A stretch of DNA of 64,000 nt from Bacillota bacterium (GTDB lineage Bacteria > Bacillota > Desulfotomaculia > Desulfotomaculales > Desulforudaceae), in contig JBFLXL010000010.1 of the NCBI GenBank assembly GCA_040757205.1, positions 1-64,000 on the forward strand. The letters are read 5' to 3'. The notes under the pieces are model-generated. The model was not told where the DNA came from and made no database searches. It saw only the letters and a list, made by a program, of their open reading frames with translations. Position 1 is the first letter of the stretch. The number at the start of each line of letters is the position of its first letter. Position numbers and translations under genes: made by a program. Positions 57,337-64,000 of this stretch are shown here, in pieces.

Positions 57337-57795
57337 ATGCCCGTGACCTCCGAATTGATTCTGGCGGCGCTGTTGGTGGCCGGTGTCCTGGCCAAATCGC
57401 ACCTGCTGGCCGCCGCCGCCTGCATACTGCTGTTCATCAAGCTGGCCAGGTTCGACCCGGCTTTCAACTTCCTGGAACAAAAGGGGCTGGAACTAGGCCT
57501 CCTGATCCTGCTGCTCACCATCATGGTGCCGCTGGCCAACGGCAGAATCAGTACGCACGACATCATCTACAACTTAACCTCCGTTCCGGGGCTTTTGGCC
57601 ATCCTGGGCGGCGCCCTGGCCACCCACCTCAACAGCCAGGGCCTGCAGATGATGCAGGCCGACCCGGCGATCATCTTCGGTCTTGTTTTTGGGTCTATCT
57701 TTGGGATTCTCTTCCTGGGCGGAATGCCGGTGGGGCCCCTGATGGCGGCGGGCATCGCCGCCCTGTTCATGGAGTTCTTCAAGTACACCCGCTAA
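57337..57795 (+). CDS. DUF441 / UPF0756 membrane protein
   Basis: 152 aa with four or five membrane helices. The family features are KGLELGLLILLLTIMVPLA and the Gly-rich end GLVFGSIFGILFLGGMPVGP. Function is unknown. The first codons (MPVTSELILA) follow the repeat block directly, and GGCAGGCG is the only ribosome-site candidate, so the start is less sure than the family. Confidence 0.8.
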   Translation: MPVTSELILAALLVAGVLAKSHLLAAAACILLFIKLARFDPAFNFLEQKGLELGLLILLLTIMVPLANGRISTHDIIYNLTSVPGLLAILGGALATHLNSQGLQMMQADPAIIFGLVFGSIFGILFLGGMPVGPLMAAGIAALFMEFFKYTR

Positions 57796-57876
57796 CCCCG
57801 GGGTCAGACCGTTAAAGGGGGTCCTTCCTAATCAGTCCATTACGCCCAAGATCTTCGCCGCAACACGCCTTTTGGA

Positions 57877-59169
57877 CTATAACGGGAATTGCCGGTCCAT
57901 CTTTTTGTGCTTGAAGCTCCTGGCGCGGCCGGCGTAGTCCGCCACGATATGGCCGTCCCCGATCAGTTTGTATTTGTAGATGACCAGCCCGTCCAGGCCG
58001 ACCGGACCCCGGGAGTGGATCTTCCCGGTGCTGATGCCCACCTCGGCCCCAAACCCGTAGCGGAAGCCGTCACTGAAGCGCGTGGAACAGTTCCAGAAGA
58101 CGTTGCCCGCGTCGACGTAGTCCATGAACCGGGCCGCCCTCTCCCGGTCGCGGGTGATGATGCTGTCGGTGTGGCCGGACCCGTACCTGTTGATGTGCTC
58201 GATCGCTTCATCCAGCCCCGAGACCACTTTGACGGAAAGTTTGTAGTCCAGGTATTCGGTCCTCCAGTCCTCTTCCGCAGCGGGGGCGGCGGGAATAACC
58301 GCGCGGGTTCGGGGACATCCTAAAAGCTCCACCCGGTCCCCAAGTGTTTGCCGCAGGGCCGGCAAAAACTCGCGAGCCGCCTTTTCGTGGACCAAAAGCG
58401 TCTCCGTCGCGTTGCATACGGCCACATACTGGGTCTTGGCGTCCACCACGATCCTGACCGCCATGTCCAGGTCCGCGCCCTCATCAACATAGCAATGGCA
58501 GATGCCGTCCGCGTGGCCCAGCACCGGGATGCGCGAATTATCCATGATGTACCGGACGAACTCATTGGAACCCCGCGGGATTACGAGGTCGATGTACTCG
58601 TCCATCTTCAGCATCTCGCTGACGTCGTCACGCGTTTCCAGCAGCGCAAGCCAGTCTCGGGCAATGCCGGCTTCGTCCGCCGCCTTGGTAATGACCTCGG
58701 CCAGAATCCGGTTGGTTTCCTTGGCTTCGGAGCCGCCTTTGAGCAGCACGGCGTTGCCGCTCTTGAGGCCAAGCGTCGAAATCTGCACCAGCGCGTCCGG
58801 CCGCGACTCAAAAATGACCCCGATAACCCCGATCGGACAGGTCACCTTGTAAAGCTCCAAACCCTCGTCCAGCTCGGTGGAAAGAAGGGTCCGGCCGACC
58901 GGGTCGTCCAGGCTGATCAGGCTTTTTACGCCGTCGACCGCGTCCCGGATCTTGGCCTCGTCAAAGGCCAGCCTTTTCAGCAAGGGCGCCGGGAGATTCT
59001 CCGCCTTCGACCTTTCCAGGTCTTTGCGGTTGGCGGCCGAAATTTCCGCCTTGCGTTCCTCCAGGGCCGCGGCGATGCGGGCCAGGGCGTTGTCCTTCAT
59101 TTCCGCTGGCGTACCGGCCAGCCTGATGGACGCTTCCCGCACCCGTGGCGCCAGTTCACGCATACTCAT
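57877..59169 (-). CDS. proA: Gamma-glutamyl phosphate reductase
   Basis: 430 aa. The aldehyde-dehydrogenase-like catalytic Cys is in TQYVAVCNATETLLVH. Other motifs are VIFESRPDALVQISTLGL, LKGGSEAKETN and SGHTDSIITRD. It makes glutamate semialdehyde in proline synthesis. proB is not beside it. GGAGGGGG precedes ATG. An inverted repeat lies upstream. Confidence 0.97.
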   Translation of the reverse strand: MSMRELAPRVREASIRLAGTPAEMKDNALARIAAALEERKAEISAANRKDLERSKAENLPAPLLKRLAFDEAKIRDAVDGVKSLISLDDPVGRTLLSTELDEGLELYKVTCPIGVIGVIFESRPDALVQISTLGLKSGNAVLLKGGSEAKETNRILAEVITKAADEAGIARDWLALLETRDDVSEMLKMDEYIDLVIPRGSNEFVRYIMDNSRIPVLGHADGICHCYVDEGADLDMAVRIVVDAKTQYVAVCNATETLLVHEKAAREFLPALRQTLGDRVELLGCPRTRAVIPAAPAAEEDWRTEYLDYKLSVKVVSGLDEAIEHINRYGSGHTDSIITRDRERAARFMDYVDAGNVFWNCSTRFSDGFRYGFGAEVGISTGKIHSRGPVGLDGLVIYKYKLIGDGHIVADYAGRARSFKHKKMDRQFPL

Positions 59170-59233
59170 ATTCGATCCCCCTCCCGGTATTTTACCACAT
59201 GAAGCCCAAGGCCTGGACCGTTGTCTCGGGCGT

Positions 59234-59341
59234 TCAGGACTGACGCGCGAAAAATGGCCGCAACAGCGGGGGAATTATCTCGCACCAGTCCCTGGAAACC
59301 TTGATATGGCTCTCGTTATAAAGGCCTTGCGTCAGTCCTGA
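59234..59341. repeat. 13-bp inverted repeat pair in the proA-cysK gap
   Basis: TCAGGACTGACGC (59234-59246) and GCGTCAGTCCTGA (59329-59341) are perfect inverted copies around 82 nt. The element is 108 bp and has no gene. It could be a small MITE or a large hairpin ending the cysK transcript. Confidence 0.6.
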
Positions 59342-59384
59342 CCCTTGTCCAGGGCGTTTCTTGAAGTTTTGCGGTCTGACCCTG

Positions 59385-60293
59385 TTAGGGGGAGCACTTG
59401 GCGCAGATGGAACGAAAGAGCGTGGTGCTCAAGTACCGCTCCCCGCGGTCCGGCAGGATGACCACCACGGTGCCCGAATCCATCTCCTCCGCGACCTTGA
59501 GCGCCCCGACCACCGCGGCGCCGCTGGACATCCCCACGAAGATCCCGAGCCTGGTGGCTAAAAGCCGCGCCATGGCGAACGCGTCGTCGTCCAGCACCGT
59601 TACCTTGCCGTCCAAGGCCTCAGGCTGATAGATGCCCGGCACGATCGCCTCCTGCATGTTTTTCAGCCCCTGAATGGCGTGGCCCATGACCGGCTCCACG
59701 CCGACCACCCGGGCCGCGGGCTTCTTCTCCCGCAGGTAACGCGCCACCCCCATCAGGGTGCCGGTCGTGCCCATGCCGGCGACCACCGCGTCGACCGCAC
59801 CATCTGTCTGGCCGTAGATCTCCGGACCGGTGGTCTCGTAGTGGGCCAGCGGATTGTTGGCGTTTTCGAACTGGTTGAGCATGAAGTACCGCTCCGGCTC
59901 TGCGGCGGCCATCTGGAGCGCCCTCCTGATGGCCCCGTCCGTGCCTTCTTCCGCCGGGGTCAGGATGGTTTCCGCGCCGAACGCCTCCAGCATCCGGCAG
60001 CGCTCCACGCTGACGCACGCCGGCATCACCAGCTTGGTGTGGTAGCCCTTGGCCGCCCCGATCATCGCGAGGGCGATCCCGGTGTTGCCGGACGTCGGCT
60101 CCAGGATGGTCTGGCCCGGAACAAGCCGTCCCGCCTCCTCGGCTTTCTTCAGCATGTAGTAGGCCGGACGGTCCTTGACGGAACCCCCTGGATTGCAGCC
60201 TTCCATCTTCGCCAGGATTTTCATCCCGGGCTTCGGGCTCAAGGTCTTCAATTCAACCAGCGGCGTATTGCCGATGAGGGACAGGATGTCCAT
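59385..60293 (-). CDS. cysK: Cysteine synthase A
   Basis: 302 aa. The PLP Lys is in NPGGSVKDRPAYYML. The substrate loop is EPTSGNTGIALAMIG and the PLP phosphate loop GMGTTGTLMG. It makes cysteine from O-acetylserine and sulfide. The end YLSTTLFRSICAKCSP carries an unusual CAKC tail. The start is ATG 60293 with GGAGGCGGG upstream; a reading 42 codons longer has no ribosome site. Confidence 0.95.
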   Translation of the reverse strand: MDILSLIGNTPLVELKTLSPKPGMKILAKMEGCNPGGSVKDRPAYYMLKKAEEAGRLVPGQTILEPTSGNTGIALAMIGAAKGYHTKLVMPACVSVERCRMLEAFGAETILTPAEEGTDGAIRRALQMAAAEPERYFMLNQFENANNPLAHYETTGPEIYGQTDGAVDAVVAGMGTTGTLMGVARYLREKKPAARVVGVEPVMGHAIQGLKNMQEAIVPGIYQPEALDGKVTVLDDDAFAMARLLATRLGIFVGMSSGAAVVGALKVAEEMDSGTVVVILPDRGERYLSTTLFRSICAKCSP

Positions 60294-60385
60294 TTGTTTC
60301 CCGCCTCCAAAAAATGTTACTGGGTAGGGTTTTTCACCCCGCCCGGTTCCCTTTCCTGCATTTTCACTGGTTATGATGAAAGTTC

Positions 60386-60484
60386 TCATCGTATACCCGG
60401 CCATCTGGCGGCAAACCATATGCTCAACGGCGCAATCACCAACAGCGGAAAAACAAACGGCCAGACCGGCACGTCCACCCTCAA
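60386..60484 (-). CDS. Possible 32-aa single-helix membrane peptide
   Basis: A TTG codon 5 nt after AGGAG opens RVDVPVWPFVFPLLVIAPLS, then IWFAARWPGIR and a stop. One membrane helix would cover most of it. It lies 92 nt ahead of cysK on the same strand. No family is known to me, and the TTG start makes it tentative. Confidence 0.35.
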   Translation of the reverse strand: MRVDVPVWPFVFPLLVIAPLSIWFAARWPGIR

Positions 60485-60501
60485 ACCAACTCCTGCTTGT
60501 G

Positions 60502-60619
60502 GTGGCGCCGGTTTATCCGCCCAGCCTTCAGCATAGCAAATACCCACTGGAAACACAAACCGGCTCCCGAAGCCGGGCGGCGGGCTGGGACTTGTAGTTC
60601 AAACGGGCTCCGGCGCCAC
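60502..60619. repeat. Inverted repeat in the cobU-cysK gap
   Basis: GTGGCGCCGG (60502-60511) and CCGGCGCCAC (60610-60619) are perfect 10-bp inverted arms. The interior has a GGCTCCCGAAGCC hairpin. The gap 60294-60692 otherwise holds only the small open frame at 60386-60484; no riboswitch or tRNA is convincing. Confidence 0.4.
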
Positions 60620-60692
60620 GGGGGACGGGTTAGTGCGTGAACCGCCAGGTCGCCAGCCAGGCGCGGAACTCCCGGACCTTGCCTTGATGCGC

Positions 60693-61244
60693 TCAAGATC
60701 CCGTCTTGATCAGAAGCGGGATACCGGCCACCATCAGGAAAACCTCTTCCGCCTCCCGCGCCAGCAACTGATTGGCCACCCCCAGAGCGTCCCGGTAGCG
60801 GCGGGCCAAGGCGTTGTCCGGGACAATTCCCATTCCGACCTCGTTGGAGACCACAATGCAGCAGACCCGGTGCTCTCCCGGGATCCGCACGATTTCCCCT
60901 ATTTCCCGGCGCACCGCTTCCAGGCCGGCGTCCGGCTCCAAACCGGCAACCGTGACCGCCGGGCCGGACAGTAAGACGTTGGCCACAAGCATCGACATGC
61001 AATCCACGATCACGGTTTGCACACCGTCGAGATGCCCGGCCAGATTCTGCCCCACCCTAAGCGGAGTCTCCAGCAGGTGCCAATCCGCAGGCCGTTCCCG
61101 GCGGTGGGCTTCGATGCGCGCCCGCATTTCCGGATCCCGCGGTTCAGCGGTCGCGACGAAAAGCACGCGGCCGGACTCACGGTGGGCCATGTCCAAGGCC
61201 AAGCGGCTTTTGCCGCTCCTGGCGCCGCCAAGAATCAAGATCAT
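60693..61244 (-). CDS. cobU: Adenosylcobinamide kinase / guanylyltransferase
   Basis: 183 aa. P-loop LILGGARSGKSRLA at the start. The other CobU motifs are LFVATAEPRDPEMRARIEAH, VIVDCMSMLVANVL and VVSNEVGMGIVPDN. It phosphorylates and GMP-loads adenosylcobinamide. I start it at ATG 61244, with GTGAGG upstream, 14 nt after the cobS stop. It is the last gene of the cobalamin set here. Confidence 0.95.
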   Translation of the reverse strand: MILILGGARSGKSRLALDMAHRESGRVLFVATAEPRDPEMRARIEAHRRERPADWHLLETPLRVGQNLAGHLDGVQTVIVDCMSMLVANVLLSGPAVTVAGLEPDAGLEAVRREIGEIVRIPGEHRVCCIVVSNEVGMGIVPDNALARRYRDALGVANQLLAREAEEVFLMVAGIPLLIKTGS

Positions 61245-61258
61245 TCCCGGCCTCACTT

Positions 61259-62008
61259 TTACGAAACCTCCCAGGCGAAAACCGCAATCACCAGGACGGC
61301 AGTCTCCACAAGTTCGCAAGTCATCCCGTAAGTGTCCCCGGTCAGGCCTCCGAGCCGGCGGGTCAACCACCACCCCAGGCCCAGGGCCAGGGGGATTACG
61401 GCCGCCAAAAACACGGCCTGTTGCCACCGCAGCAGTACGAAAACCAGGGCCAGGCTGAAAACCGTGGCCGCCACCAGTCCTGGAACGCCTGCACCCCGCT
61501 TGAGCCGGTAGCCGAGGCCGCCGGGACCGCGTGCGTACGGGAAGACGGTTATTACCAGCGTCATGGCCCACCGGCCCAGGAGCGGCGCTGCAATCAGGGC
61601 CGCCGGCAACGCCTGCGGCTCCAGGGAAGCCAGGGCCGCAAATTTGAGCATCAATAGGCCTGCAACTCCGACCACCCCGTACGCGCCGGTCGTCGCGTCT
61701 GCCATAATGGCCAGCCGACGCTCCGGAGTCATTCCGGACAACCCGTCAAAGGTATCGGCGAGTCCGTCCAGGTGCAAAGCCCCGGTCGCCGTCACCCAGG
61801 CGAGAAGGAGCAGTGCACCGCGCAGTAGTTCGGGCCGGTCTGCCAGCAACAAATCAAGCCCCGCAAGCGCCACGCCCAGGAGGGCTCCGACCAGGGGAAA
61901 AAACATAGCCGCGCCGCCCAGTTCCACAGCGGTGGGAGCTTTGCGGCCCAGGGGCAAAACGGTGAGCAACCGCACCGCGGCCAGAAAGGAACCGGTCAAC
62001 GCTCTCAA
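61259..62008 (-). CDS. cobS: Cobalamin-5-phosphate synthase
   Basis: 249 aa, polytopic membrane protein. Motifs are LRALTGSFLAAVRLLTVLPL, then GALHLDGLADTFDGL (metal-binding Asp cluster). It joins adenosyl-GDP-cobinamide and alpha-ribazole phosphate at the membrane. The start is a TTG overlapping the cobT stop (TTGA). Product B12 is needed by the corrinoid protein AcsCD at 27-30 kb. Confidence 0.94.
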   Translation of the reverse strand: MRALTGSFLAAVRLLTVLPLGRKAPTAVELGGAAMFFPLVGALLGVALAGLDLLLADRPELLRGALLLLAWVTATGALHLDGLADTFDGLSGMTPERRLAIMADATTGAYGVVGVAGLLMLKFAALASLEPQALPAALIAAPLLGRWAMTLVITVFPYARGPGGLGYRLKRGAGVPGLVAATVFSLALVFVLLRWQQAVFLAAVIPLALGLGWWLTRRLGGLTGDTYGMTCELVETAVLVIAVFAWEVS

Positions 62009-63072
62009 TTCAAGTCGTCCCTTGCCCGGGAAACACCGGCATCCTGGAACGTGGCCATCTCCGCCTGGATTGCCGCCGCCGCGGCCACCAGGGACATTCC
62101 CAGGCAAGCCCCGGTACCTTCCCCCAGCCTCATCCCAAGGCAAAGCAAGGGCTCCAGTCCCAGATGCCGGAGGAGTGCGAGGTGTCCGGGCTCGGCGGAA
62201 AGGTGGCCGGCAATCAGATAGTCCCGCACCCGGGGGGCCAAACCTACGGCGATCAAAGCCGCCGCCCCGGACACAAAACCGTCGATGACAAGCGGAATCC
62301 GGTGGGCGGCGGCCGCCAGGACGACACCGGCCAGCGCTCCGATTTCGAATCCGCCGACTTTGGCAAGTACGTCCAGAGGATCGGCCGGATCGGGTCTTGA
62401 GACCGCCAACGCCTTCCGGATCACCGCACACTTCCTGGCCAACCCGGCATCGTCAAGACCGGTACCCCTACCGGTTACCTCCTCCACCGGTTTTCCCGTC
62501 AGCACCGCGCAAATAGCGCTGCTCGGCGTGGTGTTGCCGATACCCATGTCCCCGGTGGCGGCAATATCCACGCCCCGAGACAGTTCCGCTTCCAAAATCT
62601 CGATTCCGGTTTGCACCGACGCTTCGGCTTCTGCACGGCTCATCGCCGGTTCAACGGCCATATTTTTGCTGCCGGCGGCGATCTTTTTCGAAATGAGGCA
62701 GCCCAATACACCAGCGTCCGCCTTGGTGCCCACGTCCACCACCACCACCCGGGCGCCGACCTGCCGGGCCAGGACGTTAATGCCGGCCCCCCCGCGCTCG
62801 AAGTTGAGCATCATCTGGGTGGTCACCTCTTGCGGGTAAAGACTGGTTCCCTCCTCCACCACACCGTGGTCGGCGGCGAGCACGAAGACCGTCTTCCGGT
62901 CCAGCCGCGTATTGACCCGTCCCGTAATGCCGGAAACCAGCACCCCCAGGTCTTCCAGGCGCCCCAGACTGCCGCGGGGCTTGGTCAAATCATCCTGTCT
63001 CTCCCGCGCAGCGCCCATCGCGGCCCGGTCCAAAGGACCGATGCGGTTTATTGTTTGTCTTAAAACATCCAA
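62005..63072 (-). CDS. cobT: Nicotinate-nucleotide:DMB phosphoribosyltransferase
   Basis: 355 aa. CobT motifs are DDLTKPRGSLGRLEDLGVLV, FVLAADHGVVEEG, ATGDMGIGNTTPSSAI (with the catalytic region) and the C-terminal EGTGACLGM. It makes alpha-ribazole phosphate, the lower ligand. Start at TTG 63072 inside the end of cobD, with GGAGGGG upstream. A reading to 63336 shadows cobD. Confidence 0.94.
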   Translation of the reverse strand: MDVLRQTINRIGPLDRAAMGAARERQDDLTKPRGSLGRLEDLGVLVSGITGRVNTRLDRKTVFVLAADHGVVEEGTSLYPQEVTTQMMLNFERGGAGINVLARQVGARVVVVDVGTKADAGVLGCLISKKIAAGSKNMAVEPAMSRAEAEASVQTGIEILEAELSRGVDIAATGDMGIGNTTPSSAICAVLTGKPVEEVTGRGTGLDDAGLARKCAVIRKALAVSRPDPADPLDVLAKVGGFEIGALAGVVLAAAAHRIPLVIDGFVSGAAALIAVGLAPRVRDYLIAGHLSAEPGHLALLRHLGLEPLLCLGMRLGEGTGACLGMSLVAAAAAIQAEMATFQDAGVSRARDDLN

Positions 63073-64000
63073 AAGTCTTGCCCCTCCCGGATAACGTATT
63101 TTAACATTCCAATCACAGCCGCGGCGCCTAAAATCCCAATCCAGAGAAAGGCAGCCGCCCTGGTCACCTGCAACGCCGCATTGACTAAAGACGCGTCCGG
63201 GACTTTGCCGCCCGCCCCCAAGGAATAAACACCCGGCTTGCACAGTCTTACCTGAAGCGCCCCGGCCATAGCGCTCATCGGCCAGCCCCCATTGGGACCG
63301 GGCGTAAGCCGGTGGTCGCGCCACATGCTCCGCCAAGCCCCCCCCGCGAAAAAACCCCCGAGCGGCGCCGCCATAACTATTAGAAGGCCGGTCAGCCGGG
63401 CCGGAACAAGGTTCAGGATATCATCCGCCCGGGCCGCAAATTTCCCCAGATACTCATACCGGCCGCCACGGTAACCGAGCATGGCGTCGGCCGTGTTGAC
63501 CGCGCGGTAGACAAAGGCGCCCGGCACGCCGGCCAGCAGGAAGTAGAAGGTCGGGGCCACGAAACTATCGTTGATGTTCTCCGCCAGCGACTGGATGGTG
63601 GCGGCATACATGTCGGCATCACCAAGATTCCCGGTGTCCCGGCTCACCAACGCCCGCAAGGCGGCCCGTGCTTCCTCCGTTCGCGAACCGGCCAGGTGTT
63701 CGCGCACCAGCCGGGCGGCATTAAGCAGTTCCCGCAGGGCAAACGCCGGTTTAAGGCAAAGCCCGGCAACCGCCAGGTAACACCAGACACCGAAAAAGGC
63801 TTTCGCCCAATTCAGTATCAGGGTCACAGCGCCAGCAAACAGTGACGCGGTCACCGCGACGATGAGGAACCCGGCCAACAACCGACCCCCGGCCCCGTTC
63901 GGAGCGATCCGCTCCCCCAACGCTATCAGCCCGCCCATCCAAACCACGGGATGAAACCGCCGCGGCGGTTCACCCACGACAAGGTCGATGAACAGGGCCA
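63060..64000 (-). CDS. cobD: Adenosylcobinamide-phosphate synthase, 5' end cut off
   Basis: At least 313 codons; the first few lie beyond the right edge. The visible part begins ALFIDLVVGEPPRRFHPVVW, the CbiB/CobD start, and has several membrane helices. Family motifs are TIQSLAENINDSFVAPTFYF and YRAVNTADAMLGYRG. It attaches aminopropanol to cobyric acid. It overlaps cobT by 13 nt. Partial at window end. Confidence 0.94.
   Translation of the reverse strand, partial: ALFIDLVVGEPPRRFHPVVWMGGLIALGERIAPNGAGGRLLAGFLIVAVTASLFAGAVTLILNWAKAFFGVWCYLAVAGLCLKPAFALRELLNAARLVREHLAGSRTEEARAALRALVSRDTGNLGDADMYAATIQSLAENINDSFVAPTFYFLLAGVPGAFVYRAVNTADAMLGYRGGRYEYLGKFAARADDILNLVPARLTGLLIVMAAPLGGFFAGGAWRSMWRDHRLTPGPNGGWPMSAMAGALQVRLCKPGVYSLGAGGKVPDASLVNAALQVTRAAAFLWIGILGAAAVIGMLKYVIREGQDFWMF

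Noticed and set aside
60560-60620. tRNA-like stretch with GTTCAAAC
   Set aside because: No consistent acceptor, D-arm or anticodon stem could be built around it.
60294-60692. Cobalamin riboswitch near the cob genes
   Set aside because: The gap is downstream of cobU, and no B12-box-like conserved core could be found.

Overview
The window looks like a high-GC chromosome segment of an anaerobic, autotrophic Firmicute (Clostridia, Peptococcaceae or Thermoanaerobacterales type). The evidence is a full Wood-Ljungdahl gene set, a selenocysteine formate dehydrogenase, PyrR-controlled pyrimidine genes and Gram-positive families such as YqhV and a YitD/ComA-like sulfolactate synthase. The CODH/ACS enzymes are of archaeal type, a trait I recall from subsurface and thermophilic relatives such as Desulforudis or Ammonifex. 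The genus is an inference and was not tested.

Layout. (1) 1-13.2 kb: a type I CRISPR-Cas locus on the minus strand. A short decaying array lies at its 3' end. The genes, in transcription order, are cas6, a WYL regulator, a 24-codon membrane peptide, cas3 (helicase first, HD last), a cas8-like gene, cas7, cas5, hepT-mntA, cas1, cas2, cas4 and csa1. A lone CRISPR-like repeat precedes the micro-ORF. (2) 13.4-18.6 kb: a RelE/AbrB toxin-antitoxin pair, an ARPP-1 protein with a divergent XRE regulator, a broken MNT-HEPN pair, a HEAT-repeat protein and rqcH.

(3) 18.5-43.3 kb: the carbon-fixation region, all on the minus strand. The fdhA gene contains an in-frame TGA with a SECIS hairpin and is followed by a CdhB-like gene. 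Upstream are an orphan LytTR regulator and the mvhD-metV-metF-fhs operon. Next comes a roughly 14.5-kb operon: cdhA, cdhB, cooC, a DUF166-NuoE fusion, a NuoF-like gene, a catalytically dead FdhA-like gene, cdhC (acetyl-CoA synthase core), acsC, acsE and acsD. folD lies upstream. Together these genes take CO2 through formate, formyl-, methenyl-, methylene- and methyl-THF to a corrinoid protein and join the methyl group with CO into acetyl-CoA. The Nuo/Hym-like and Mvh-like subunits carry electrons. Two relics (a DUF166 tail and a [2Fe-2S] domain) show that the cluster has been rearranged.

(4) 43.4-54.4 kb: the pyrimidine operon pyrR-pyrB-pyrC-carA-carB-pyrK-pyrD-pyrF plus a 42-aa gene, with two PyrR attenuators. 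Several of its coding regions contain in-frame insertions of a GC-rich palindromic repeat built on GGGTRCCC and CCCACTNACGTGGG. Copies also occur outside genes. This is the strongest candidate in the window for an undescribed element. (5) 54.4-64 kb: YqhV, an MFS transporter, phosphosulfolactate synthase, a DUF441 protein, proA, cysK and the cobalamin operon cobD-cobT-cobS-cobU, which runs off the right edge.
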